The translations under genes were made by a program, and so were the position numbers. From positions 124,001 to 188,000 of the forward strand of contig CAYNHT010000003.1 of the NCBI GenBank assembly GCA_964397485.1: a DNA stretch of 64,000 bases, read 5' to 3'. The DNA comes from CAYNHT01 sp964397485 (GTDB lineage: Bacteria > Bacillota_I > Bacilli_A > RF39 > UBA660). The notes beneath the pieces were generated by a model. The model worked only from the letters and a program-made list of their open reading frames with translations. It did not search any database and was not told the DNA's origin. This document shows positions 1 to 7,931 of this stretch, piece after piece (position 1 is the stretch's first letter; each line of letters begins with the position of its first letter).

Positions 1-780
1 AAGTATCTAAACAAAGATAAAAATAAAAACAATATAATTCCACAATTATTCGTTGATGATAATATTATAATTAATGAAAATATTAAAGAGGTTATGAAAA
101 TTGAAACAGGAGATACTTTAATATTTAACTATAATGGCTCAGAAATTAGTTATACTGTTGTTGGTGTAACAGAAGAATATATTGGAAGAACAGCTTATGT
201 CGATCGTGAACAGTTGAGTACTATTATGGGATTTCCTAAAATAGCATACACAAAAAAATATAGCGAGCAATCAAAATATGCAAATATGAGTGAGTTATCT
301 GATGAAGAATTATCAGAAATAGCTTCAATTTTCAGTATGGAAGATTTAAAAAGAAATATTAGCAATCAAATGCAAACAGCAAATTCGGCAATTTATTTTG
401 TTATATTCTTCGCATCATTCATGGCATTAATAATTATTGCGGTTGTTGCTAATATAGTAGTTGAAGAGAATAAGAAAACTATTTCTTTGATGAAAGTGAT
501 GGGATATAAAAATCCAAAGATTAGTTCAATTGTGCTTAACATATATACTCCGTTTGTAATTGTCGCTTATTTAGCGTCTATCCCAGTGATGATATATGTG
601 TTAAAGAAAATTGTTAAAAGTTTAGTAGGTGATATGGGATTAGCAATTCCAATATCTTTATCACCACTTATGGCTATAATTGGGTTAATTGGATTAGTAG
701 TTTCTTACTATATTGCAATCAGTTTATCTAGAAGAGTTTTAAATAAAGTGCCACTTGCAATAGCACTTAAAAGAGAGTAG
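1..780 (+). CDS. ABC transporter permease, FtsX-like, 5'-truncated
   Basis: The C-terminal part of a membrane permease; the reading frame is open from base 1, so the gene begins upstream of the window. About 260 residues are visible: an extracellular-looking stretch, then a hydrophobic helix (roughly codons 130-155), a short charged loop containing MKVMGYKN, and two further membrane segments. A long hydrophilic domain between TM1 and three terminal TM helices is the usual FtsX/MacB layout. The next gene encodes the matching ATPase directly downstream, so the two form an ABC system of the MacB/LolCDE/BceAB type, probably exporting a lipid or peptide or relieving peptide stress. The substrate cannot be told from sequence. 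Confidence 0.8.
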   Translation, partial: KYLNKDKNKNNIIPQLFVDDNIIINENIKEVMKIETGDTLIFNYNGSEISYTVVGVTEEYIGRTAYVDREQLSTIMGFPKIAYTKKYSEQSKYANMSELSDEELSEIASIFSMEDLKRNISNQMQTANSAIYFVIFFASFMALIIIAVVANIVVEENKKTISLMKVMGYKNPKISSIVLNIYTPFVIVAYLASIPVMIYVLKKIVKSLVGDMGLAIPISLSPLMAIIGLIGLVVSYYIAISLSRRVLNKVPLAIALKRE

Positions 781-786
781 GTGTAT

Positions 787-1494
787 ATGAAAAATTTAAT
801 TGAAATAAAAAATGTCTATAAAACTTACTTTGTTGGTACCGTTCCTAATCATGCATTAAATGGTGTATCATTAGATATTAAAGAGGGCGAAATAGTAGTT
901 ATTTTAGGACCTAGTGGTAGTGGTAAGACAACGCTACTAAACGTGGTTTCAGGACTGGATAGTGTTACAAGCGGTAAAATTTTATATGACAATAAAAATA
1001 TAACTAAACTAACTGATCATAGAATGACGAAGTTTAGAAAAGATAATCTAGGATTTATTTTTCAAACTTATAATTTACTTGAACATCTAAATGTTTATGA
1101 AAATGTTGCAGTGGGATCTGCGCTTGGAAAAAACAAATGCGATATTAATGAAGTGATTAATGTAGTTGGATTAAAACCTCATAGTCATAAATATATGCAT
1201 GAATTGTCAGGTGGGGAGCAACAAAGAGTATCAATTGCTAGAGCACTTGCTAAAAATCCCAAAGTTATGTTTTGTGATGAACCAACTGGTGCATTAGATG
1301 AGAAAACCGGAAAAAAGGTTTTAGAATCACTAGTTAAGGCAAATAATGAGTTTAAAACAACAATGGTTATTATTACTCACAATCCTGGAATTGCGCTAAT
1401 TGGAGATAGAGTGATAAAAATGAATAGTGGAAAAATTATAGAAGAGAAAATTAATGACAGTCGAGTTAAACCACATGATATCCCATGGGGATAA
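787..1494 (+). CDS. ABC transporter ATP-binding protein, MacB/LolD-like
   Basis: ATPase subunit partnering the FtsX-like permease just upstream. It has Walker A GPSGSGKTT, the Q-loop region IFQTYNLL, signature LSGGEQQR, Walker B VMFCDEPTGALD and the H-loop IITHN, all in the order expected for a nucleotide-binding domain of about 235 residues. The signature and the EPTGALD D-loop are typical of the MacB/LolD/BceA group. An in-frame GTG directly follows the permease stop at 781, but the ATG at 787 has the better-placed GAGTAGGTG ribosome site, so it is preferred. Transcription probably ends at the AT-rich hairpin near 1512-1540. Confidence 0.88.
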   Translation: MKNLIEIKNVYKTYFVGTVPNHALNGVSLDIKEGEIVVILGPSGSGKTTLLNVVSGLDSVTSGKILYDNKNITKLTDHRMTKFRKDNLGFIFQTYNLLEHLNVYENVAVGSALGKNKCDINEVINVVGLKPHSHKYMHELSGGEQQRVSIARALAKNPKVMFCDEPTGALDEKTGKKVLESLVKANNEFKTTMVIITHNPGIALIGDRVIKMNSGKIIEEKINDSRVKPHDIPWG

Positions 1495-1511
1495 GATAAA
1501 AAAGGGAAGCT

Positions 1512-1540
1512 AAAAAATCTTTTGATTTTTTTCTTTTTTT
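1512..1540 (+). terminator. AT-rich terminator after the ABC operon
   Basis: AAAAAATC, a TTTT loop and GATTTTTT, followed by a long T-run. It lies 17 bases after the ATPase stop. The stem is weak because it is almost all A-T. Confidence 0.5.
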
Positions 1541-1556
1541 GTCCCAAAATGATTGA

Positions 1557-1587
1557 AATAATATTATACCAATAGTATAATATTATT
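1557..1587. repeat. Perfect 13-bp inverted repeat upstream of a small membrane gene
   Basis: AATAATATTATAC, a 5-base loop and GTATAATATTATT form a perfect 13-bp hairpin or dyad. There is no T-run after it, so a terminator is unlikely. It ends 27 bases before the start of the 48-residue ORF at 1614 and contains TATAAT-like sequence on both strands. It could be an operator overlapping a promoter, or a structure in the 5' leader. Confidence 0.5.
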
Positions 1588-1613
1588 CGGCAGTAAATAA
1601 AAGGAGGCTAGGT

Positions 1614-1760
1614 ATGGGAACGTTATTGTTTAAAAATGCTATTGTTATAGCAATCGTTCAAACTAACTCTCATAATTCAGTCTTTAATTTATCGATAATT
1701 TTTCTACTTCTTGTTATTGTGTTACTAATATCTAGTATTGTATTCGATAATAAAAAATAA
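1614..1760 (+). CDS. Small single-pass membrane protein, 48 aa
   Basis: A short ORF with a near-ideal ribosome site (AAGGAGG, spacing about 7) and a strong terminator directly after its stop. The translation starts MGTLLFKNAIVIAIVQ, then has a hydrophilic stretch (TNSHNSVFN) and a continuous hydrophobic helix from about residue 28 to 43 ending VFDNKK. No known family is recognised. The signals on both sides suggest a real small membrane protein, possibly a regulator, a toxin-like peptide or an accessory to the neighbouring ABC system. It has its own upstream inverted repeat. Confidence 0.55.
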   Translation: MGTLLFKNAIVIAIVQTNSHNSVFNLSIIFLLLVIVLLISSIVFDNKK

Positions 1761-1790
1761 AAATTGTATAAAAATATACAATTTTTTTTA
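1761..1790 (+). terminator. Terminator of the 48-aa ORF
   Basis: AAATTGTATA (1761-1770) and TATACAATTT (1775-1784) form a perfect 10-bp stem with an AAAA loop, followed by a T-run. It begins at the base after the stop codon. Confidence 0.75.
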
Positions 1791-1837
1791 TTGTTTCCAC
1801 CACTTTGGTGAACTTTACACAACATTTATAACAAACA

Positions 1838-1867
1838 TTGACAAAATGTGCCAAAATGTGATATATT
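1838..1867 (+). promoter_or_regulatory. Promoter of prepilin 1 with flanking dyads
   Basis: TTGACA at 1838-1843 and a -10-like ATATAT/TATATT at 1861-1867, about 17 bases apart. The spacer holds two direct copies of CAAAATGTG. A 12-bp palindrome TTACACGTGTAA (1866-1877) overlaps the start region. ACTTTACAC (1812-1820) and GTGTAAAGT (1872-1880) are inverted copies flanking the promoter. This arrangement looks like a repressor target. Confidence 0.6.
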
Positions 1868-1901
1868 ACACGTGTAAAGTAGGAAAGGAATACGGAAAAA
1901 T

Positions 1902-2339
1902 ATGAAAAAAACAAAAGGATTCACATTGATCGAATTATTGGCCGTAATTGTTATATTGGCCATAATAGCTTTAATTGCGACACCAATAATCCTTAAGGTA
2001 GTTGATGATGCTAATAAGGGAGCTTTTAGAAACTCTGCTTATGGGATTGCAAATGCAGCGGAATTTGAGTTTGCTAAGGAAACACTTAAGAATACAAAAG
2101 CAAGTGAAGTGGCATTTATTTATGTAAATGGAGTTGAATCATCAAATCCGGCCGGAAGAAAGTTAGACTATAAAGGAAACGTTCCGCAAAACGGAGTAAT
2201 ATTAGTTAATTATGAAGGAAAAGTCGCGATGGCTTTATATAACGGAAAATATTGCGCTGAAAAAGGGTATAATGACGTTTCAGTTGTTTTGACTGAAAAA
2301 ACATTGGAAGAGTGTGAACAAACACTTAGAGCTGATTAA
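1902..2339 (+). CDS. Prepilin 1, N-terminal pilin half ending at an in-frame stop
   Basis: Type IV prepilin-like protein. The leader MKKTKG is followed by FTLIE, with the conserved Glu at position 5 of the mature chain, and about 20 hydrophobic residues for the pilin helix, then a globular part with the family stretch LDYKGNVPQNG and Cys residues near the end. Prepilin peptidase should cleave after Gly6. The pilin part closely resembles those of prepilins 6 and 7, but there the frame runs on into an FGE-like domain. Here a TAA at 2337-2339 stops it after LRAD. The product could be a short minor pilin of 145 residues, or the gene may be a recent pseudogene. Confidence 0.75.
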   Translation: MKKTKGFTLIELLAVIVILAIIALIATPIILKVVDDANKGAFRNSAYGIANAAEFEFAKETLKNTKASEVAFIYVNGVESSNPAGRKLDYKGNVPQNGVILVNYEGKVAMALYNGKYCAEKGYNDVSVVLTEKTLEECEQTLRAD

Positions 2340-2360
2340 ACAGGCGCGTCAATTCCAGAA

Positions 2361-3527
2361 TTGACCGAAGGAATGATTCCAATTAAATGGGATGGTTCAA
2401 AATGGATTAAAGCTAATACTGATAACTTAATTGGATCTAATGAATGGTATAGTTATAATAACTTTCAATGGGCAAATGCAGCATTAGTTACGTCTAGTAC
2501 TAGAGATGAATATGTTGATGCATTGGCTGGAACAGAGGTTCCTGAAAGTGATATAATGGCATACTTTGTATGGATTCCAAGATTTAAATATGAGTTATTC
2601 AATGTTTCTTCAGCTGATATGACACCAAGAAAAATAAATGTTGTTTTTGAAAATAAAACAACTCCAAAATCAACAGGATCTACTAATGGAACTTATTTGA
2701 CACACCCAGCGTTTACGTTTGGAACAAAAGAAGTAAATGGTATTTGGGTAGCAAAATTTGAAACAACGGGTAATATGCTAGCACCAACAATCAAGCCAAA
2801 TTTATCATCGCAAAGATCACAAAGTGTTAGAGAACAATTTGAGATTTCAAGATTATTTCAAAACGAGACAACTTACGGATTAACAGCAACAAACGATCCT
2901 CATATGATGAAAAATACAGAGTGGGGAGCGATGGCTTACTTATCACAATCTGATTATGGTAAGTATAGTAACCCAGTTTATACTGGTGCAACAGGATTAG
3001 AAAAAGAAATATGGATGAATCCAAATAGTCATTTAACTGGATGTGCTGGTAATTCATATAGCGAAACAGTTACTTTAGAATGTAATTCATATCAAACACC
3101 TAATGGTGTTAAAGCAAGTACGACAGGAAATGTATATGGTATTTATGATACTGTTGGTGGCGGTTGGGAATATGTAATGGCGGCTCAATATAACTCTGCT
3201 TCTAATACAAATATCCAAATAGCTAGTTCAGGATTTGTACAAACAACAATTGATTCTGCCGATATGAGCAAATATATTAATAAATATAATCATGGTACTA
3301 CATTTAATGATTCATTAGCTTATGCTAGAAAAATCTTAGGAGATGCAACTGGTGAAACTAAAGGATGGACTGGCTATGCCAACTTCCCTTATTCTATATC
3401 ACCATGGTCTTTACGTGGAGGGCTAGCAGGTTCAACAGGAAATAGCTTTGGTATGTTCTGTTTCATAAATGGTTCAGGAGCAGCTAGAGGAGATGCTACA
3501 TTCCGTGTTGTTATCTTTGGTGAATAA
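2361..3527 (+). pseudogene. Prepilin 1, detached FGE-like C-terminal half
   Basis: This lies in the same reading frame as the upstream pilin ORF, separated only by the TAA at 2337-2339. The intervening codons (TGASIPEL) read smoothly into TEGMIPIKWDGSKW, which matches the joint in the intact paralogues. The domain has the family landmarks YFVWIPRFKYELF, HPAFTFGTKEV, GIWVAKFETTG, MMKNTEWGAMAYLSQS, ASTTGNVYGIYD, LRGG and a final FRVVIFGE. This order resembles formylglycine-generating-enzyme/C-type-lectin folds. Without readthrough or re-initiation (TTG 2361, ATG 2373) it has no export signal. It is called as the broken half of one gene, not an independent protein. Confidence 0.65.
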
Positions 3528-3545
3528 TTAAATATTAATAAATAG

Positions 3546-3580
3546 AAAGTATTGAATTAAAAATCAATGCTTTTTTCTTT
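3546..3580 (+). terminator. Terminator after prepilin 1
   Basis: AAGTATTGA (3547-3555) pairs with TCAATGCTT (3564-3572), including one U-G pair, followed by a T-rich run. Confidence 0.65.
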
Positions 3581-3643
3581 ATAAAAATATAAAATTGCTT
3601 TATATATCTAGTTATAAATGCTATAATAAATATAGGTGATAGA

Positions 3644-6232
3644 ATGAAAAAGATAATTTTAGTTGATGGTAATAATCTCTTGTTTAGAAGTTATTATGCT
3701 ACTGCTTATAACGGTAATTTCATGTATAATAGTAAAGGATTCCCGACGAATGCTTTATTTGGTTTTGCTAATATGATAAACAAAATAGTATTAGAAGAAA
3801 AACCAGAATATATGATAGTCGCATTTGATAAGGGCAAGACTTTTCGTCATGATAAATTTGAAGAATATAAAGCCGGGCGTATTGAAATGCCAGATGAATT
3901 GAGACTTCAGTTTCCTATAGCTAAAGACTTGTTGACATATATGGGCATTAAACATTATGAAATAGAAAATTATGAAGCAGACGACATAATTGGAACGTTT
4001 GCTAAATACTGTAATAATGAAAGTGATTATGTTGGTACTATAATAAGCAGTGATAAAGATCTTCTTCAACTTCTATCTGATGATGTAGATATTAAATTAT
4101 TAAAACAAAAAGATTATATTAGGTATAATCCTAATACATTTAAAGATGATTATGGGATCGAACCTAAAAAAATAGTTGATTTAAAATCATTACAAGGAGA
4201 TCCTTCAGATAATATTCCAGGGGTTAAAGGTATTGGTGAAAAAACTGCTCTAAAACTCCTTCAAGAATATGGTAGTTTGGATGGTGTATATACCAACATC
4301 GATAAAATAAGTGGTAAGATGAAGGAAAAATTAATCAATGATAAAGATAATGCTTATTTGAGTTATGATTTAGCAACCATCGATTGTAATGTTCCTGTTG
4401 AAATAGATATTAAAGATTTAAAATATTTAGGTAATGATAGTAAAAACTTAAATGACTTATATGAATCACTTGAATTTTATTCTTTTTTAAAAAGAGATGA
4501 AAACATACAAAAAGAGGCTAAACCAATTGATTTTAAAATAATCAAGGATATAAATGAAATAAATATCGATGGTGAATGTGCTATATATTTAGAAATTTTA
4601 GGTACTAATTATCATAAAAGTGAGATTTTAGGCATGGGTGTTTATAATAACAATAGTAGTTTTTTTATACCGTTTGATATTTTGAAACAGAATCCTGAGT
4701 TTTTAAAAAGCAACATTAAATATACATACGATTTAAAAAAAGTATATGTCTCTTTAAAATGGAATGGAATAGATTTAGAAAATGTTTCATTTGATACAAT
4801 GGTTGCTGGTTATTTATTAGATTATAATATAAAAGAAGATATTGCGTATCTTGCTAATCAGTTTGATTATGATATACCTTTTTACGAAAATGTTTATGGT
4901 AAAACAAAATTAGTTGTACCTAGTATAGATAAGGTAGCATATAATACGATTGTTAAAGCAAAATTCATATATGACTCACATAGAATGTTTGAAGATAAAT
5001 TAAAAAATGAAGATTTAATTAATCTATTTAACGATATAGAAATTCCTTTAACTACTGTTTTAGGTGATATGGAGTTTAATGGAGTTAATGTTGATAAAAA
5101 AGCATTATTTGATATGGGAGAAGAAATAAAAATAAAACTTGAGTTGATTAGTAAAGATATATATAACGATGCTGGAGCAGTATTTAATATATCATCACCA
5201 AGTCAATTAGGAGAAATTTTATTTGATAAACTTGGTTTGGCACATGGAAAAAAAGGTAAGACTGGTTATTCAACTGCTATTGATGTTTTGAATAAATTAA
5301 AAGGAAAACATCCAATTATTAGTAAAATCATTGAATATAGGATGCTTTCAAAACTGCATACAACATATATAGAAGGACTATTGAATACAGTAATGGATGA
5401 TAATAAGATTCACACTATCTATACTCAAACTTTAACAAGGACTGGTAGATTATCATCAATTGAACCAAATCTTCAAAATATACCGATTAGATACGATTAT
5501 GGAAGACTAATAAGAAAAGCATTTGTACCTAGTTCAAATAGTTTAATTATCAGTGGTGATTATTCACAAATTGAATTACGTATTCTAGCGCATATGGCGA
5601 ATGTAGAATCACTTATTGATGCTTTTAATAATCAAATGGATATTCACACTAAAACAGCAATGGATATTTTTGGTATTGAAAAAGAACAAGTTACGAGTAA
5701 TCAAAGAAGAATTGCTAAAGCTGTTAATTTTGGAATTGTATATGGCATAAGTAGTTTTGGTTTGTCTGAAAACTTAGATATTCCTGTAAGTGATGCAAAA
5801 CAATTTATTGATAATTACTTGGTTACTTATCCTGGTATAAAAGAATATATGGATACAACTATTAAACAGGCTTATGAAGACGGATATGTCAAAACTTTAT
5901 TAAATAGAAAACGAACTATTTTGGAATTGAAAAACAAAAATTATATGATTCGTTCACAGGGTGAGCGAATTGCACTAAATACCCCTATTCAAGGAACAAG
6001 TGCTGATATAATAAAAAAGGCTATGGTCGAAATGGGGAGAAAATTCAAAGAACTATCTTTGAAAAGTAAAATGATTTTACAAGTCCACGATGAACTAGTG
6101 TTTGACGTGGTAGAAGAAGAATTAGATACCGTTAAAAAAATTATAACTGACGTAATGGAAAATGCGTATAGCCTAAAAGTTCCATTAAAAGTAGATATTG
6201 AGTATGGGAAAAACTGGTATCAAGCAAAGTAA
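3644..6232 (+). CDS. polA: DNA polymerase I
   Basis: Replicative gap filling, primer removal and repair synthesis in the cytoplasm. The 862 residues show an N-terminal 5'-3' exonuclease domain (about 1-290, with EADDIIGT and the GVKGIGEKTA helix-hairpin-helix), a middle domain, and a family A polymerase domain from about 480. Polymerase motif A (SGDYSQIELRILAH, near 640), motif B (RRIAKAVNFGIVYG, near 690) and motif C (QVHDEL, near 813) are intact. The middle domain lacks the DxE of a working 3'-5' exonuclease (LEILGTNYH where DTET would be), so proofreading is probably absent, as in Bacillus Pol I. A TGC-TATAAT extended -10 sits at 3619-3627; GGTGATAGA precedes the ATG. Confidence 0.97.
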   Translation: MKKIILVDGNNLLFRSYYATAYNGNFMYNSKGFPTNALFGFANMINKIVLEEKPEYMIVAFDKGKTFRHDKFEEYKAGRIEMPDELRLQFPIAKDLLTYMGIKHYEIENYEADDIIGTFAKYCNNESDYVGTIISSDKDLLQLLSDDVDIKLLKQKDYIRYNPNTFKDDYGIEPKKIVDLKSLQGDPSDNIPGVKGIGEKTALKLLQEYGSLDGVYTNIDKISGKMKEKLINDKDNAYLSYDLATIDCNVPVEIDIKDLKYLGNDSKNLNDLYESLEFYSFLKRDENIQKEAKPIDFKIIKDINEINIDGECAIYLEILGTNYHKSEILGMGVYNNNSSFFIPFDILKQNPEFLKSNIKYTYDLKKVYVSLKWNGIDLENVSFDTMVAGYLLDYNIKEDIAYLANQFDYDIPFYENVYGKTKLVVPSIDKVAYNTIVKAKFIYDSHRMFEDKLKNEDLINLFNDIEIPLTTVLGDMEFNGVNVDKKALFDMGEEIKIKLELISKDIYNDAGAVFNISSPSQLGEILFDKLGLAHGKKGKTGYSTAIDVLNKLKGKHPIISKIIEYRMLSKLHTTYIEGLLNTVMDDNKIHTIYTQTLTRTGRLSSIEPNLQNIPIRYDYGRLIRKAFVPSSNSLIISGDYSQIELRILAHMANVESLIDAFNNQMDIHTKTAMDIFGIEKEQVTSNQRRIAKAVNFGIVYGISSFGLSENLDIPVSDAKQFIDNYLVTYPGIKEYMDTTIKQAYEDGYVKTLLNRKRTILELKNKNYMIRSQGERIALNTPIQGTSADIIKKAMVEMGRKFKELSLKSKMILQVHDELVFDVVEEELDTVKKIITDVMENAYSLKVPLKVDIEYGKNWYQAK

Positions 6233-6240
6233 GGTGAATT

Positions 6241-7122
6241 ATGAATAAGGTAATAAAAGTTATGAGTATTAGTTTTATAACTAATATTCTATTAGCTTTG
6301 ACAAAAATAATAGTAGGTTTTATTGGTAAATCAAGTGCTCTAATAACTGATGGTATTCATTCATTTAGTGATTTAATAACGGATATTATTGCTATATTAG
6401 GAAATGGTATGTCTAATAAACCGGCAGATTATAAACATCCATATGGCCATGGAAAATTGGAATACTTAACAAGTTTAATTATTGGTTTTGCTATATTAAT
6501 TTTAGGGTTAGGAATCATTTATGAAATGATTAATAGAGAAATCTATATTCCAAGTTTTATGGTAATAGTTGTTAGCGTAATAACGATTATTACTAAAATG
6601 TTACTGTCTAGATATGTTATAAGAAAAGGAAATGAATATAACAATAATATTTTGATTGCTAGTGGAAAAGAAAGTAGTACAGATGTCATTAGTTCAATTG
6701 TTGTTTTACTATCTGTAATGCTTATGCAACTATCAGAGATTAATAAAATATTCCTATATGCAGATAAGGTTGCTAGTATGATTGTTGGAATGTTTATAGT
6801 AAAAGTGGGTTTTGATATTCTAAAAGATAATATAAGTACTATATTAGGAGAACAAGAAACAAATCTTGAATACATTAATAAAATAAAAGAAATAATTTTA
6901 AAAGAAGAAAAAATAAAAGCAGTTGACAGTCTAGTAATGCTTAAATATGGACCGTATTATAAATTAATTGGTGAGGTTAGTATGGATAGTTCGTTATCAC
7001 TGATAGATGCTCACAATGCAATTGATAATATTGAAAAAACGATAAAGAAGAAAGATCATAAAATTGCGTATATAACTTTTCATATGTGTCCATATATAGA
7101 GGATAATAATAATTTATCTTGA
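6241..7122 (+). CDS. Cation diffusion facilitator family transporter
   Basis: Proton-coupled efflux of divalent metal across the membrane. The 293 residues show about six hydrophobic segments followed by a soluble C-terminal domain of about 80 residues. The CDF signature TDGIHSFSDL lies in TM2 and HPYGHGK in the following loop. The site-A positions read H40 and D44 in TM2 and ExxxD (KESSTD) in TM5, not the usual DD/HD or HD/HD sets, so the preferred metal is uncertain. The gene follows polA after 8 bases and is probably co-transcribed with it. Confidence 0.88.
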   Translation: MNKVIKVMSISFITNILLALTKIIVGFIGKSSALITDGIHSFSDLITDIIAILGNGMSNKPADYKHPYGHGKLEYLTSLIIGFAILILGLGIIYEMINREIYIPSFMVIVVSVITIITKMLLSRYVIRKGNEYNNNILIASGKESSTDVISSIVVLLSVMLMQLSEINKIFLYADKVASMIVGMFIVKVGFDILKDNISTILGEQETNLEYINKIKEIILKEEKIKAVDSLVMLKYGPYYKLIGEVSMDSSLSLIDAHNAIDNIEKTIKKKDHKIAYITFHMCPYIEDNNNLS

Positions 7123-7150
7123 TTGTGATATACTAACTTTATATACTGTA

Positions 7151-7179
7151 TTGACATAAAAAAAAATTAATGCTAGAAT
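7151..7179 (+). promoter_or_regulatory. Promoter of the Ser T-box operon
   Basis: TTGACA at 7151-7156, a 17-base spacer, and TAGAAT at 7174-7179 preceded by TGC (extended -10). Confidence 0.8.
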
Positions 7180-7185
7180 TATTAC

Positions 7186-7400
7186 ATAAATCGTTGATGG
7201 AAATTAGTAATAAAAGTAATTATTAATAGAGAGTTAGTGGGTGGTGGGAACTAACAATAATCTTTTATGAATCTATTCTTGAGTGAAATATAAAACATTT
7301 CCGGTAATACCGTTATCAAAATTGAGATACACTTTTAGTGTAATTAGGATGGCACCACGACATTATCGTTCCTATTTTGGAATTGTAATGTTTTTTTTAT
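7186..7400 (+). ncRNA. T-box leader, serine-specific
   Basis: tRNA-sensing antitermination leader. Stem I carries AGAGAGTTAG and the apical GTGGGTGGTGGGAACTAAC; the specifier loop reads GAA-TCT-A, with the serine codon TCT at 7272-7274. The conserved T-box core AGGATGGCACCACGA lies at 7346-7360, and a competing terminator pairs ACATTATCGTTCC with GGAATTGTAATGT before eight Ts. Uncharged tRNA-Ser should favour the antiterminator and switch on the downstream dUTPase-like gene and serS. The specifier and the serS target agree independently. Confidence 0.92.
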
Positions 7401-7418
7401 ATAAGGGATGTGAATGTT

Positions 7419-7913
7419 ATGAAAAAATTCGAAAAAATATACGAAGCAAATAAAGAATTAGATGATTTATTTTCAGAAGATTTTGACTTCTATGATAAGG
7501 ATATATTCTCCAAAAATGCCTTAGAATTATTAGTAGAAATTGGTGAATTAGCAAACGAAACTAGATGTTTTAAATATTGGTCAACAAAACAACCTAGTAG
7601 TAAAGAAGTTATATTAGATGAATATGCAGATTGCATGTTGATGGCTTTTGCTTTTTGTAATGGCCTAGAAGTATCGCTTGAAGAGGAATTTGAAAACACG
7701 ATACCAAGAAAAATTCATGAACAGTTTTTGTATTTATATAAAATAAGTTCTGATTTAGTTAATGACTATAATAAGGATATTGTAAAAAGAATTTTAGTTA
7801 ACTTAGTTTATCTGGGTTCATTACTGAATTTTGATGATCAAGACATCATTGATGGATGTTTGAATAAAATAAATAGAAATAAGAAAAGATTGCAAAATAA
7901 ATTTGCAGAATAA
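7419..7913 (+). CDS. dUTPase-2/MazG-like nucleotide pyrophosphohydrolase
   Basis: Probable dimeric all-alpha NTP pyrophosphatase, the type that hydrolyses dUTP to dUMP to keep uracil out of DNA. The 164-residue protein has the metal-binding helix pair of the MazG/dUTPase-2 superfamily: ELLVEIGELANETRCFKYW with spaced Glu residues, then DEYADCMLM supplying the second E..D set. Substrate choice (dUTP or another NTP) is inferred. The ATG at 7419 is preferred over a GTG at 7410 because AAGGGA then sits about 10 bases upstream. It is the first gene after the serine T-box and 18 bases before serS, so it is expressed under serine limitation. Confidence 0.75.
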   Translation: MKKFEKIYEANKELDDLFSEDFDFYDKDIFSKNALELLVEIGELANETRCFKYWSTKQPSSKEVILDEYADCMLMAFAFCNGLEVSLEEEFENTIPRKIHEQFLYLYKISSDLVNDYNKDIVKRILVNLVYLGSLLNFDDQDIIDGCLNKINRNKKRLQNKFAE

Positions 7914-7931
7914 TTAGAAAGAAGGAATAAT

